Assembly: GCA_964624475.1 (NCBI GenBank)
Contig: CAZUYC010000131.1
Span: 1 to 64,000 of the forward strand
Source: CAZUYC01 sp964624475
Lineage (GTDB): Bacteria > Myxococcota_A > UBA9160 > SMWR01
DNA length: 64,000 bases
Reading direction: 5' to 3'
Shown: one piece after another, positions 7,618-16,553 of the stretch
Layout of the letters: each line of letters begins with the position of its first letter
How positions within the stretch are numbered: the first letter of the stretch is position 1
The notes under the pieces: model-generated
What the model was told of the DNA's origin: nothing
Seen by the model: the letters and a program-made list of their open reading frames with translations, nothing else
Database searches by the model: none
Made by a program: the position numbers and the translations under genes

Positions 7618-8450
7618 GGACGGCCCGAGGCCGGGGCCCCCTCCGCGTCCGGCCCGGGGAAGCGCGCGCCGCCCGCGGCGAGCGTCCCGCCGTCGACCAC
7701 GAGCGTGGTCCCCGTCACGAAGGCGGCGGCGTCGCTCGCGAGGAAGACCCCGACGCCCTTGATGTCGTCCTCGAGCCCGGCGCGGCGCAGCGGGACCTGG
7801 CGGTGGAACTCGCGCAGCCGCCGCGGGTCGCCGCGCACGTAGTCCATCATGTCGGTGTCGAAGGGCCCCGGGGCGATCGCGTTCACGCGGACGTTGTGCG
7901 GCGCGAGCTTCACCGCCATGTCGCGCGTCAGCGCCTCGACCGCGCCCTTGCTCGCCCCGTAGGCGATGGCGGGCTCCGCGGACTCCTCGCTGCCGCGCCG
8001 GGCCGAGATCGACGTCACGTGCAGGATCACGCCGCCGCCCGCGTCGCGCATGTGGCGCGCCACGCGCTGCGAGAGCTGCCAGAGCGCGCGCACGTTCACG
8101 CCGAAGACGCGGTCCCAGGCCTGCATGGGGAACTCGAGGGTCGGCGCGCCCCAGATCGTGCCGGCGTTGTTCACGAGGATGTGCAGGCGCCCCGCCTCCG
8201 CGATCGCCCATTCGGCGAGCGCGTCCACCTCCTCGGGCCTCGCCAGGTCGGCCGCGCGCGCCCCCGCGCGCCGGCCGAGCTTCTCGACGGCGCGCGCCAC
8301 CTCCTCGACCTTGGCGAGCTTGCGCGACGCCACCAGCACGTCCGCCCCCGCCTCGGCGAGCCCGATCGCGAGGTGGCGGCCGATCCCGCGCCCCCCTCCG
8401 GTGACGAGCGCCGTGCGCCCGGAGAGGTCGAATAGCTCCCGGATGCGCAA
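7608..8450 (-). CDS. Short-chain dehydrogenase/reductase
   Basis: This is a classical SDR of 280 aa, an NAD(P)-dependent alcohol/ketone oxidoreductase. TGGGRGIG near residue 17 binds the cofactor, NNAG follows, and the catalytic Ser is in VTSISA and Tyr-Lys in YGASK. The closing motif FVTGTTLVVDGGT is typical. An Arg in ASRKLAK after the second strand hints at NADP preference. The substrate is unknown, with 3-oxoacyl compounds or gluconate-type sugars as possibilities. The last roughly 15 residues are encoded next to the repeat cluster and look like an addition. It lies 6 bp downstream of the unknown gene 8457-9074, so the two form an operon. Confidence 0.88.
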   Translation of the reverse strand: MRIRELFDLSGRTALVTGGGRGIGRHLAIGLAEAGADVLVASRKLAKVEEVARAVEKLGRRAGARAADLARPEEVDALAEWAIAEAGRLHILVNNAGTIWGAPTLEFPMQAWDRVFGVNVRALWQLSQRVARHMRDAGGGVILHVTSISARRGSEESAEPAIAYGASKGAVEALTRDMAVKLAPHNVRVNAIAPGPFDTDMMDYVRGDPRRLREFHRQVPLRRAGLEDDIKGVGVFLASDAAAFVTGTTLVVDGGTLAAGGARFPGPDAEGAPASGRPAR

Positions 8451-8456
8451 GGGGCC

Positions 8457-9074
8457 CTAGGCCTCCCGGCAGAGCGCGAACCAGCTCCCGAGGTCCCGGC
8501 CGTGGCGCGCGGCGGACCCGATCGTCACGTGCTCCGAGACGCGACGGAGGCGATCGACCATGAAGCCGTACACGAAGCGGGCCGGGATTCGCTCGTTCGA
8601 GCGGAGCTCCGGCCAGCCCTCGGCGCGGCCCGCGGGCACCCGCGTGTAGTCGATCAACACCTCGGCGCGAGCCGGATCCTCGCGCGCCACGAAGTAGCCC
8701 GGGCCCGTGAGCCAGGAGGTCGACTGGTGGTTGTAGCCCCAGAGCTCGCCGGGCTCCTTCCGGTCGGCCCCGCGCCGGCGGCAGAAGCGCTTCTCGAAGA
8801 TCGTGAAGGCGGGAAGCGTGTTCTTCCCATGGTGGCGCACCGGGGCGAGGTCCGCCGTCGCCGGGGGGACGAGGTCGGCGAGGCGGAGCGGCAGCAGGCC
8901 GGCGACCGCGTCGAAGAGCCGGCGTTGCTCGACCCGGCCGAGCGAGCGGATCGCCGCGACCCGCTCCGCGTGCGCGAGAGCGTCGAGCAGGCGCGCGATG
9001 CCGCGCGCCTCGACCGGCGTCTCGACCGCGAGCACCCGCAGCTCACGTCCCGGATCCGCAGCAGCCGCCCCCAT
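8457..9074 (-). CDS. Conserved-looking protein of unknown function
   Basis: I do not recognise this 205-aa protein. It begins with ATG behind a GGGAGGGG ribosome site and has no signal peptide or membrane segment. The centre holds a conserved-looking, aromatic-rich stretch (HHGKNTLPAFTIFEKRFCRR) followed by WGYNHQSTSWLTGPGYF and a strand with VLIDYTRVP. This looks like a compact soluble enzyme or binding protein rather than a regulator. It is the first gene of a two-gene operon with the SDR and is divergent from citrate synthase. Confidence 0.65.
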   Translation of the reverse strand: MGAAAADPGRELRVLAVETPVEARGIARLLDALAHAERVAAIRSLGRVEQRRLFDAVAGLLPLRLADLVPPATADLAPVRHHGKNTLPAFTIFEKRFCRRRGADRKEPGELWGYNHQSTSWLTGPGYFVAREDPARAEVLIDYTRVPAGRAEGWPELRSNERIPARFVYGFMVDRLRRVSEHVTIGSAARHGRDLGSWFALCREA

Positions 9075-9206
9075 GGCCGACCCCTCCCTTCGCGAGGGTA
9101 GCTGCGCGCGCCGGGTTTTTCCGCCGCACCCCGTCGGCTACACTGGGGGCTCCCCAGGGCCGATACGAGCTGGGATCCGACCGCGGTGGGATGGAAGGGA
9201 GCCAAC

Positions 9207-10493
9207 ATGGGCGAGACGGCGACGCTGCGCATCGGCGACCGGACGGTCGAGCTGCCCATCGTCGTGGGCAGCGAGGGCGAGCGCGCCCTCGACATCCGCA
9301 AGCTCCGCGCGGAGACGGGCTACGTCACCCTCGACCCGGGCTACGCGAACACCGGCTCGTGCAAGAGCGCGATCACCTTCATCGACGGCGACACGGGAAT
9401 CCTCCGCTACCGCGGCATCTCGATCGAGGAGCTGGCCGCCCACAGCTCCTTCCTCGAGGTCGCCTACCTGCTCATCTACGGCCGGCTCCCGACCCGCGCC
9501 GAGCTCGACGGCTTCGTGTACTCGATCACGCACCACACGATGATCCACGAGGACTTCAAGCGCTTCTTCGGCGCCCTGCCGAAGGACGCCCATCCGATGG
9601 CGGCCTGCTCGGCCGCGGTCGGGGCGCTCTCCACCTTCTACCCGGACTCCCTCGACCCCCGCGACGAGCGACAGGTCGAGATCTCGACCCACCGCCTGAT
9701 CGCCAAGATTCCGACGATCGCGGCCTACGCGTACAAGCACTCGATCGGGCAGCCCCCCATGTACCCCCGCAACGACCTCTCGTACGTGGGGAATCTGCTC
9801 TACATGATGTTCGGCACGCCCTGCGAGACCTACGTCGTCGATCCGGTCGTCGCCAAGGCCGTCGACCTCCTGCTGATCCTCCACGCGGACCACGAGCAGA
9901 ACTGCTCGACGAGCACGGTGCGGCTGGTCGGCTCGTCGATGGTGAACCTCTTCGCCGCGGTCTCCGCGGGCATCAAGGCCCTCTGGGGCCCGAGCCACGG
10001 CGGCGCCAACCAGGAAGTGATCCAGATGCTCGAGGCCATCGACGCCCAGGGCATGAGCGCGCGCGAGTTCGTCGAGCGCGCCAAGCGCGGCGACCCGGGC
10101 GCCCGCCTGATGGGCTTCGGGCATCGCGTCTACAAGAACTTCGACCCGCGCATGACGATCATCAAGAAGGCCTGCTTCGACGTGCTCGAGAAGCTCGGCG
10201 TGCGGACGCGCCTGCTCGAGATCGCGGTCGAGCTCGAGGAAATCGCGCTCAAGGACGACTACTTCATCGAGCGCAAGCTCTACCCGAACGTCGACTTCTA
10301 CTCGGGCGTGATCTACAGCGCGATCGGGACGCCGGCGAACATGTTCACGGCGCTCTTCGCGGTGGGGCGGTTGCCGGGCTGGCTTGCGCATTGGATGGAG
10401 ATGCACCAGGACCCCGACTTCAAGATCGGGCGTCCGCGCCAGGTCTACGTCGGCCCGCGGCTCACGCCCTACCTCCCGCTGGACGAGCGCTGA
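9207..10493 (+). CDS. gltA: Citrate synthase
   Basis: Citrate synthase condenses acetyl-CoA with oxaloacetate to open the TCA cycle. The 428-aa length and the sequence match the type II bacterial enzyme. The active-site residues are visible: His in LHADHEQNCSTS, His in MGFGHRVYKNFDP and Asp in YPNVDFYSG. The ATG at 9207 was chosen over the longer 9186 frame because GGAAGGGA lies at the right distance. An aminotransferase follows immediately, and the gene has its own intergenic region upstream with a TACACT box near 9139. Confidence 0.96.
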   Translation: MGETATLRIGDRTVELPIVVGSEGERALDIRKLRAETGYVTLDPGYANTGSCKSAITFIDGDTGILRYRGISIEELAAHSSFLEVAYLLIYGRLPTRAELDGFVYSITHHTMIHEDFKRFFGALPKDAHPMAACSAAVGALSTFYPDSLDPRDERQVEISTHRLIAKIPTIAAYAYKHSIGQPPMYPRNDLSYVGNLLYMMFGTPCETYVVDPVVAKAVDLLLILHADHEQNCSTSTVRLVGSSMVNLFAAVSAGIKALWGPSHGGANQEVIQMLEAIDAQGMSAREFVERAKRGDPGARLMGFGHRVYKNFDPRMTIIKKACFDVLEKLGVRTRLLEIAVELEEIALKDDYFIERKLYPNVDFYSGVIYSAIGTPANMFTALFAVGRLPGWLAHWMEMHQDPDFKIGRPRQVYVGPRLTPYLPLDER

Positions 10494-10525
10494 GCGACCT
10501 GGGCGCCGGCGCCCCGAACCCCGTC

Positions 10526-11308
10526 GTGTGGGTCGATGGCCGCCTCGAGGAAGCCTCGCGCCCGGTCGTCCGCAGCGACGACTCCGCCTGGCTCGAGGGG
10601 CGCGGCGGCTACACCAGCGTGCGGATCGAGCGCGGCCGCGCGCGCTTCGCCGAGCGCCACGCGCGCCGTCTCGCGCGCGCGGCGCGCGAGCTGCGCCTCG
10701 GCGAGCTCCCCGAGGCGAACGTCCTGCGCGCGCTCGCGGAGCTCGCCCGCGCGGCCTTCGGCGAGGGCTCGGGGGTGGTGCGCCTGCAGGCGAGCCGCGA
10801 CGGCCTGGGCCTGCACCTCGTGGGGGTGCCGCGCGCCCTCGGTCCGGAGCCCGACGCCTGGAGCGCCGTCGTCGTGCGCCTGCCCGGCGCAGCGGGCCCG
10901 ACCGCCGCCGGCGGCCTCAAGGTGGCGAGCCGCCTCGCGCTCGCGCTCGCGGCCGACGCCGCGCGCGACGCGGGCGCGGACGAGGCGCTCGTGGTCGATT
11001 CGGCGGGCCGCCTCGTCGAGGGCACGCGCACGAGCGCGATCGCAGTCGACGCAGCGGGGAGGCTCTCGACCCCGCCCCTCTCACTCGGCGGCGTGGCCGG
11101 CCTGGCGCGCGAGGTCCTGCTCGAACGCGTGCCGGAGCTCTCCCTGCGCGTGGTCTCGGAGCGCGAGCTCGGCCTGGCCCGCGAGATCGTCGTCGCCAAC
11201 GCGGTGCGCGGCGCGCGCCCCGTCGTGCGCCTCGACGGCCGCGCGGTCGGCGACGGCCAGCCCGGCCCGTGGGCGAGGCGCCTCGACGCGGCGCTGGCGG
11301 AGGACTAG
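10526..11308 (+). CDS. Class IV PLP aminotransferase (PabC/branched-chain/D-Ala type)
   Basis: This is a fold-type IV PLP enzyme. The likely catalytic Lys is in GGLKVASRLA, followed by ADEALVVDSAGRLVEGTRTS, the usual cofactor-phosphate region. The family includes 4-amino-4-deoxychorismate lyase, branched-chain and D-alanine aminotransferases; sequence alone does not decide, though the short length (260 aa) favours the lyase or D-amino-acid group. I chose the GTG giving VWVDGRLE, the usual N-terminus. The frame is open back to a CTG at 10490 that overlaps the gltA stop as CTGA and could be the real start. Confidence 0.82.
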   Translation: MWVDGRLEEASRPVVRSDDSAWLEGRGGYTSVRIERGRARFAERHARRLARAARELRLGELPEANVLRALAELARAAFGEGSGVVRLQASRDGLGLHLVGVPRALGPEPDAWSAVVVRLPGAAGPTAAGGLKVASRLALALAADAARDAGADEALVVDSAGRLVEGTRTSAIAVDAAGRLSTPPLSLGGVAGLAREVLLERVPELSLRVVSERELGLAREIVVANAVRGARPVVRLDGRAVGDGQPGPWARRLDAALAED

Positions 11309-11341
11309 CCTGCGCGCGACCCATCCGGCGGAGGGCGGGAC

Positions 11342-12112
11342 ATGCGCATCGAGGGAAGCTCGGCCCTCGTGACGGGCGGCGGCTCGGGGCTCGGCGAGGC
11401 CACCGCGCGAGAGCTCGCGCGGCGCGGCGCGCGCGTGACGATCGTCGACCTCGAGCGCTCGCCGGGCGCGCGCGTCGCGGAGGAGCTCGGCCCGTCGGCG
11501 CTCTTCGCCCCGGGCGACGTCACCCACGAGGAGCAGGTGCGCTCGGCCGTCGAGCGGGCGGTCGCGGCCTTCGGGGAGCTGCGGATCCTCATCGGCTGCG
11601 CGGGGATCGGGAGCGCGGCGCGCACCGTGGAGAAGGACGGCCGGCCCTTCGACCTCGCGGTCTTCCGGCGCACCGTCGAGGTGAACCTGGTCGGCACCTT
11701 CAACGCGATCCGGCTGGCGGCGTCGCGCATGATCTCGAACGATCCGAACGAGGACGGCGAGCGCGGCGTGATCGTGAACACCGCCTCGGTCGCCGCCTTC
11801 GAGGGGCAGATCGGCCAGGCCGCCTACTCGGCCTCGAAGGGCGGCGTGGTCGGCATGACGCTCCCGATCGCCCGCGACCTCGCGCGCCACGGGATCCGCG
11901 TCTGCACGATCGCGCCGGGCCTCTTCGACACGCCGCTCCTCGGCGCGCTCCCGGAGGAGGCGCGCCGGTCCCTGGGCGCGCAGGTCCCGTTCCCGCCGCG
12001 CCTCGGGCGCCCGCCGGAGTACGCGCTGCTCGCCTGCCAGATCGTCGAGAACCCGATGCTGAACGCCGAGACGATCCGCCTCGACGGCGGGATCCGCATG
12101 ACTCCGCGCTAG
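11342..12112 (+). CDS. SDR, 3-hydroxyacyl-CoA dehydrogenase type II-like
   Basis: This 256-aa SDR resembles the HSD17B10 / type II 3-hydroxyacyl-CoA dehydrogenase group. The evidence is TGGGSGLGEAT at residues 11-21, Asp in IVDLERS (NAD preference), the long insertion SRMISNDPNEDGERGVIVNT characteristic of the group, and catalytic YSASKGG. It would oxidise 3-hydroxyacyl-CoA in beta-oxidation. GGAGGGCGGGAC before the ATG is a good ribosome site. The neighbours (LLM oxidoreductase, aminotransferase, citrate synthase) run in the same direction and may be one transcription unit. Confidence 0.87.
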   Translation: MRIEGSSALVTGGGSGLGEATARELARRGARVTIVDLERSPGARVAEELGPSALFAPGDVTHEEQVRSAVERAVAAFGELRILIGCAGIGSAARTVEKDGRPFDLAVFRRTVEVNLVGTFNAIRLAASRMISNDPNEDGERGVIVNTASVAAFEGQIGQAAYSASKGGVVGMTLPIARDLARHGIRVCTIAPGLFDTPLLGALPEEARRSLGAQVPFPPRLGRPPEYALLACQIVENPMLNAETIRLDGGIRMTPR

Positions 12113-12129
12113 CGGGCAGGGGGTCCCCC

Positions 12130-13134
12130 GTGGAGCTCGGTCGCCTCGCAATCTCCCTTCCCCTCCCCTTCCTCTCGCCGCGCGCCTGCGTCGAGCTCGC
12201 GCGCACCGCGGAGTGCGAGTGGGGCTACGACGCGATCTGGCTCGCCGAGACGAACGGGCCCGACTCGGCGAGCCTCGCCGGCGCGCTCGCCCTCGCGACC
12301 TCGCGCGCGACCCTGGGCACGGCGATCGTCCCGGTCCAGACGCGCACCCCGGCGCTGCTCGCGATGACCGCGGCGACCCTGGCCGGCCTCGCGGGGGACC
12401 GCTTCGTGCTCGGGCTCGGGAGCTCGAGCCACGCGATCGTCGAGGGCTGGCACGGCCTGCCCTTCGAGAAGCCACTCGCGCGCGTGCGCGAGACCGTGGC
12501 GATCGTGCGCGCGGCCCTGGCGGGCCGCAAGACCGACTTTGCGGGCGAGACCGTGCGCTCGCGCGGGCTGCGCCTCGGCTTCGCCCCCGAGCGACCCGTC
12601 CCGATCTATCTCGCAGCGCTGCGCGAACGGATGCTCGAGCTCGCGGGGGAGATCGGCGACGGGCTCATCGTGAATCTCTTCCCAGTGACGGCCATGCCCC
12701 GCATCCTCGCGGCCTGGCGCCGCGGCGCCGCGCGCGTCGGCCGCGACGCGAGCCGGGACGAGGTGGTCTGCCGCTTCCAGGTCGCGGTGACCGACGACGT
12801 GCCGGCCGCCCGGCAGCTGATCCGCTTCGCCTTCGCCGGCTACATCGCGCAGCCGGTCTACAACGCCTACTTCCGCTGGTGTGGCTTCGAGGCCGAGGCC
12901 GCCGCGGTGGCGGAGGCCTTCGCGCGGGGCGACCGCCTGGCTAGCGCGGCCGCCATGACCGACGCGCTGATCGACCGGATCGCGATCCTGGGCTCGGCCT
13001 CCCGCTGCCGCGAGCAGATCGCCGAGTTCGTGGCCGCCGGCGTGACGACGCCCGTGATCGCGCCGATCGCGACCGACGCCGCGGGCGTGCGCCGGGTCCT
13101 CGAGGCCTTCGCGCCGGCACGGCTGCGCCGATGA
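12130..13134 (+). CDS. LLM-class (F420-dependent type) oxidoreductase
   Basis: This 334-aa protein is a luciferase-like monooxygenase-fold enzyme of the kind often using coenzyme F420. Typical strings are WGYDAIWLAETNGPD, LGTAIVPVQTRTP, RFVLGLGSSS and PVPIYLAALRERMLELAGEIGDG. The substrate is unknown, and no F420 biosynthesis gene is in the window, so FMN cannot be excluded. The GTG start follows GGGGGTCCCCC, a short palindrome that could partly mask the start. The stop overlaps the next gene (ATGA), indicating co-translation. Confidence 0.83.
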   Translation: MELGRLAISLPLPFLSPRACVELARTAECEWGYDAIWLAETNGPDSASLAGALALATSRATLGTAIVPVQTRTPALLAMTAATLAGLAGDRFVLGLGSSSHAIVEGWHGLPFEKPLARVRETVAIVRAALAGRKTDFAGETVRSRGLRLGFAPERPVPIYLAALRERMLELAGEIGDGLIVNLFPVTAMPRILAAWRRGAARVGRDASRDEVVCRFQVAVTDDVPAARQLIRFAFAGYIAQPVYNAYFRWCGFEAEAAAVAEAFARGDRLASAAAMTDALIDRIAILGSASRCREQIAEFVAAGVTTPVIAPIATDAAGVRRVLEAFAPARLRR

Positions 13135-14060
13135 GCGCGGAGCGGGCGCGCGCGCTGCTCGTCTCCGGGGCGACGGGCCTGATCGGCCGGCGCCTCGTCG
13201 CGAGCCTCGGTGACGCGGCTCCGCCGGTGCTCGCGCTCTCGCGCGACCCGCGCCGGGCGGCCGGCGCGCTCGGCCCGCGCCACACCCCCGTCGCGTGGGA
13301 CGGCCTGCACATCCCGCCGCAGGCCATCGACGGGGTGGGCGCCGTCCTCCACCTCGCCGGCGAGCCCCTCTTCGGGGGGCTCCCCACGCCGGGTCGCCTG
13401 GCGCGGATCCGGGCCAGCCGCGTCGACTCGACGCGCGCGATCGTGGCCGCGCTCGCGGCGCTCCCGGCCGGGCGGCGGCCCGGGACCCTCGTCTGCGCGT
13501 CGGCGGTCGGCATCTACGGCTCGCGGGGCGAGGAGGAGCTCCCCGAGGAGGCTGCGCCGGGCGAGGGATGGACCGCCGAGCTCTGCCGCGAGTGGGAGAC
13601 GGCGGCGCTCTCCGCCGCCGTGTACGGCCTGCGCGTCGTGTGCCTGCGCTTCGGCATCGTGCTCGCGCGCGAGGGGGGCGCGCTCGCGCTCATGACGAAG
13701 GTCTTCCGCACCGGCCTCGGCGGGCGCCTGGGCAGCGGCCGGCAGTGGGTGCCCTGGGTGCACGTCGAGGACGCCGTGGGGCTCGCCCGCCGCGCGCTCG
13801 AGGACGCGAGCCTGCGCGGCGCGCTCAACGTCGTCGCCCCCGGCTGCGTGCGCAACGAGGAGCTCACCCGCGAGCTCGCGGCGCGCCTGGGACGCCGCGC
13901 GCTCTTCCCCGCTCCGGCCTTCGCCGTCCGGGTCGCGCTCGGGCCGCTGGCCGGCGAGCTCCTCGGAAGCCGGCGCGTCGTCCCGCGCCGAGCCGAGCGG
14001 ATCGGCTACGCCTTCGCGCGGCCCACGCTCGCGGGCGCGCTCGCGAGCGAGCTCGCGTAG
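13131..14060 (+). CDS. TIGR01777-family NAD-dependent epimerase-like protein (YfcH-like)
   Basis: This is a 309-aa extended-SDR protein of the TIGR01777/YfcH family, whose reaction is not established. The NAD site SGATGLIGRRLV is at residues 12-23. The family strings VLHLAGEPLFG, RIRASRVDSTRAIVAAL, CASAVGIYGSRG, GRQWVPWVHVEDAVG and GALNVVAPG are all present, with the C-terminal DUF1731-like part ending in the ALASELA helix. The start overlaps the LLM oxidoreductase stop. Confidence 0.88.
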   Translation: MSAERARALLVSGATGLIGRRLVASLGDAAPPVLALSRDPRRAAGALGPRHTPVAWDGLHIPPQAIDGVGAVLHLAGEPLFGGLPTPGRLARIRASRVDSTRAIVAALAALPAGRRPGTLVCASAVGIYGSRGEEELPEEAAPGEGWTAELCREWETAALSAAVYGLRVVCLRFGIVLAREGGALALMTKVFRTGLGGRLGSGRQWVPWVHVEDAVGLARRALEDASLRGALNVVAPGCVRNEELTRELAARLGRRALFPAPAFAVRVALGPLAGELLGSRRVVPRRAERIGYAFARPTLAGALASELA

Positions 14061-14125
14061 CGAGATCCCGGCCCGGGTGGGTCGACGGATTCCGAGCTAG
14101 CGTGAAGCGACCAGGAGGGGATGCC

Positions 14126-15424
14126 ATGCTGCAACCGGGGCGCAGGGCGGGTCGGATCGCTGCTGCGATCTTCGGAGTCGTGGCCTCGTCGTCGTGGGCG
14201 GCGCAGGAGCCGCAGACCCCGACCTTCGGGCCGGAGCAGCTCGAGCAGATCGTCGCGCCGATCGCGCTCTATCCGGACTCGCTGCTCGCGCAGGTCCTGA
14301 TGGCCTCGACCTATCCGCTCGAGGTGGTCGAGGCGGCGCGCTTCGCGAAGGACAGCCCGGATCTGAAGGACAAGGCTCTCGACGCCGCGCTCCAGGAGAA
14401 GACCTGGGACGCGAGCGTCAAGTCGCTCGTCTCGTTCCCCCAGGTTCTCAGCATGATGAACGAGAAGCTCGACTGGACGCAGAAGCTCGGCGACGCCTTC
14501 CTGGCCGAGCAGAGCGGCGTGATGGACGCCGTGCAGCGCCTGCGCGCCAAGGCGAAGGCCGAGGGGAACCTCGAGAGCAACAAGGAGCAGAAGATCCTCG
14601 TCGAGCAGGCGCCCGCGCCGCCCCCCGAGGTGGTCGTCATCGAGCAGGCGCCGACCACGATCATCAAGATCGTGCCGGCCAACCCGCAGGTCATCTACGT
14701 CCCGACCTACAACCCGACGGTCGTCTACGGCGCCTGGCCCTATCCCACCTACCCGCCCTACTACTACTACCCGCCGGGCTACGTCGCGGGAGCGTCGATG
14801 CTCTCGTTCGGCCTCGGCATGGCGGTCGGCGCGTCGCTCTGGGGCGACTCGAACTGGGGCTGGGGACACGGCGACGTCGACATCGACGTCAACCAGTACA
14901 ACAGTTTCAACAACAACGTCACGAAGAACTTCAACAAGACCGACATCCAGAACAAGTTCGACGGCGGAAAGTGGAAGCACGACCCGTCGCACCGCAAGGG
15001 CGTGCAGTATCGCGACAAGGCGACGCAGCAGCGCTTCGACCGCGCCGGCCCCAAGGGCGCCGAATCGCGCGAGGCATTCCGCGGCCGCGCCGAGCAGGGC
15101 CGCCAGCAGATCGCGCGGGAGGGCACCGCGGGGGTCCAACGCGACCTCGAGAGCGGCCGGACCGGTGGCCAGCAGCGCCCCGGTAGCGCGAGCGACCGCG
15201 CCGCCGGCCAGCAGCGCCCCGGTGGCGCGAGCAACCGCGCCGCCAGCCAGCAGCGCGCCGGCGGCTCGAGCGGCCGCAGCAGCCTCGACCGGGGGCGCAG
15301 CTCGGGCGCCTTCCAGGGAGTCGGCCACGGCAGCCAGGTCCGGCGCGACTCGAGCCGCGGCCATTCGAGCCGGGGCGCCTCCGGCGGCTCGCGCGGCTCG
15401 CGCGGCGGCGGCTCACGGCGGTGA
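14126..15424 (+). CDS. DUF3300 exported protein
   Basis: This 432-aa secreted protein of the DUF3300 family has no established function. A signal peptide (through SSSWAAQE) precedes the conserved domain with QIVAPIALYPDSLLAQVLMA, FPQVLSMMNEKLDWTQ and VIYVPTYNPTVVYG (about residues 35-200). A Tyr/Pro-rich segment (TYPPYYYYPPGY) and an Asn-rich segment follow. The last 130 residues are Ser/Gly/Arg-rich with a 13-residue repeat and look disordered. ATG 14126 was chosen because AGGAGGGG lies upstream. The DUF2950 gene follows directly, a pairing common in bacteria, suggesting a shared envelope role. Confidence 0.87.
   Translation: MLQPGRRAGRIAAAIFGVVASSSWAAQEPQTPTFGPEQLEQIVAPIALYPDSLLAQVLMASTYPLEVVEAARFAKDSPDLKDKALDAALQEKTWDASVKSLVSFPQVLSMMNEKLDWTQKLGDAFLAEQSGVMDAVQRLRAKAKAEGNLESNKEQKILVEQAPAPPPEVVVIEQAPTTIIKIVPANPQVIYVPTYNPTVVYGAWPYPTYPPYYYYPPGYVAGASMLSFGLGMAVGASLWGDSNWGWGHGDVDIDVNQYNSFNNNVTKNFNKTDIQNKFDGGKWKHDPSHRKGVQYRDKATQQRFDRAGPKGAESREAFRGRAEQGRQQIAREGTAGVQRDLESGRTGGQQRPGSASDRAAGQQRPGGASNRAASQQRAGGSSGRSSLDRGRSSGAFQGVGHGSQVRRDSSRGHSSRGASGGSRGSRGGGSRR
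15167..15280 (+). repeat. 39-bp tandem repeat in the DUF3300 gene
   Basis: Two near-exact 39-bp units (15167-15205, 15206-15244) and a diverged partial third encode the 13-residue unit GQQRPGSASDRAA. The period is a multiple of three, so copy number can change without breaking the frame. Confidence 0.85.
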
Positions 15425-15477
15425 TGAGGAGGTCGCGAATGCTGCCGAACCCCATCGCCTCGTCGAAGGAGGGAAGG

Positions 15478-16461
15478 ATGCCCGCATATCGCCGCCGCTT
15501 CCTCGCCGCGACCCTCGGCGCCCTGCTCCTGGCCGCGACGAGCGGCCTCCCCCTCGCGCTCGCCGCCGAGCCTGCACAGAAGCACTTCGCCTCGCCCGAA
15601 GCGGCGGTCTCGGCGCTCATCACCGCCCTCGAGGCGGACGATCGGACGGCCATGCTCGCCGTGCTCGGAGCCGACGCGAAGCCGCTCCTCGAGTCGGGCG
15701 ATCCGGTCGCCGACCGCGAGGGCCGCGAGCACTTCGTGGCGAGCTACGCAGCGGCTCACGCGCTGAAGAAGTCGAGCGACGCGCAGGTCGAGCTCGTGAC
15801 GGGCGAGGACGAGTGGCCGTTCCCCATCCCGCTGGTGAAGGAGGCCGCGGGCTGGCGCTTCGACACGGCCGCCGGCGACGAGGAGATCCTCGACCGCCGC
15901 ATCGGGCGCAACGAGCGCTTCACGATCCAGGCCTGCCTCGCCGTCGTCGATGCGCAGCGCGAGTACTATGCGCGCAGCCCGGACGAGGACCCCCTGCTGC
16001 ACTACGCGCGCCGCTTCATGAGCAGCGAGGGCAAGCGCGACGGCCTCTACTTTCCGACCGCGGAGGGCGAGGAGGAGAGCCCGCTCGGTTCCCTCTTCGT
16101 GCAGGCGAAGGCCGAGGGGTACAAGAGGGAGGCCGGCAAGCCGATGGCCTTCCACGGCTACCATTACCGCATGCTCGAGGCCCAGGGCCCCCACGCGCCC
16201 GACGGCGCCTACGGCTACGTCGTGGACGGAAAGATGCTCGGCGGCTTCGCGGTGGTCGCCTACCCGGCGACGTGGGACAACTCGGGCATCATGACCTTCC
16301 TCGTGAACCAGGATGGCGTGGTATACGAGAAGGACCTGGGGCCCGAGACGGAGAAGCTCGCCCAGGCCCTCCGGAGCTTCGACCCGGACGACACCTGGAA
16401 GCGCGTGCCCGAGGAGGACCAAGCGCCGGAGCCGGTCTCTGACTCCGTCGCGTCCGAGTGA
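15478..16461 (+). CDS. DUF2950 exported protein
   Basis: This 327-aa secreted protein has a Sec signal (YRRRFLAATLGALLLAATSG through ALAAEP). DUF2950 strings follow: FASPEAAVSALITALEADD, GWRFDTAAGDEEILDRRIGRN, YHYRMLEAQGPHAPDGA and FLVNQDGVVYEKDLGP. The function is unknown, and the C-terminus is acidic. The ATG at 15478 has a strong AAGGAGGGAAGG site; the longer frame that overlaps the DUF3300 stop lacks one. It is the second gene of the DUF3300-DUF2950 operon and converges on the MscS gene, with a small CTCGG-AAA-CCGAG hairpin near 16493 between them. Confidence 0.87.
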   Translation: MPAYRRRFLAATLGALLLAATSGLPLALAAEPAQKHFASPEAAVSALITALEADDRTAMLAVLGADAKPLLESGDPVADREGREHFVASYAAAHALKKSSDAQVELVTGEDEWPFPIPLVKEAAGWRFDTAAGDEEILDRRIGRNERFTIQACLAVVDAQREYYARSPDEDPLLHYARRFMSSEGKRDGLYFPTAEGEEESPLGSLFVQAKAEGYKREAGKPMAFHGYHYRMLEAQGPHAPDGAYGYVVDGKMLGGFAVVAYPATWDNSGIMTFLVNQDGVVYEKDLGPETEKLAQALRSFDPDDTWKRVPEEDQAPEPVSDSVASE

Positions 16462-16553
16462 ACGTCCCAGCGCAGGGGGCCCCGAGCGGGATCTCGGAAA
16501 CCGAGGGAGAGGGCGACCCGCGTGCCGAAGCTGTTCTCGTCGGTGGAGCTAAG

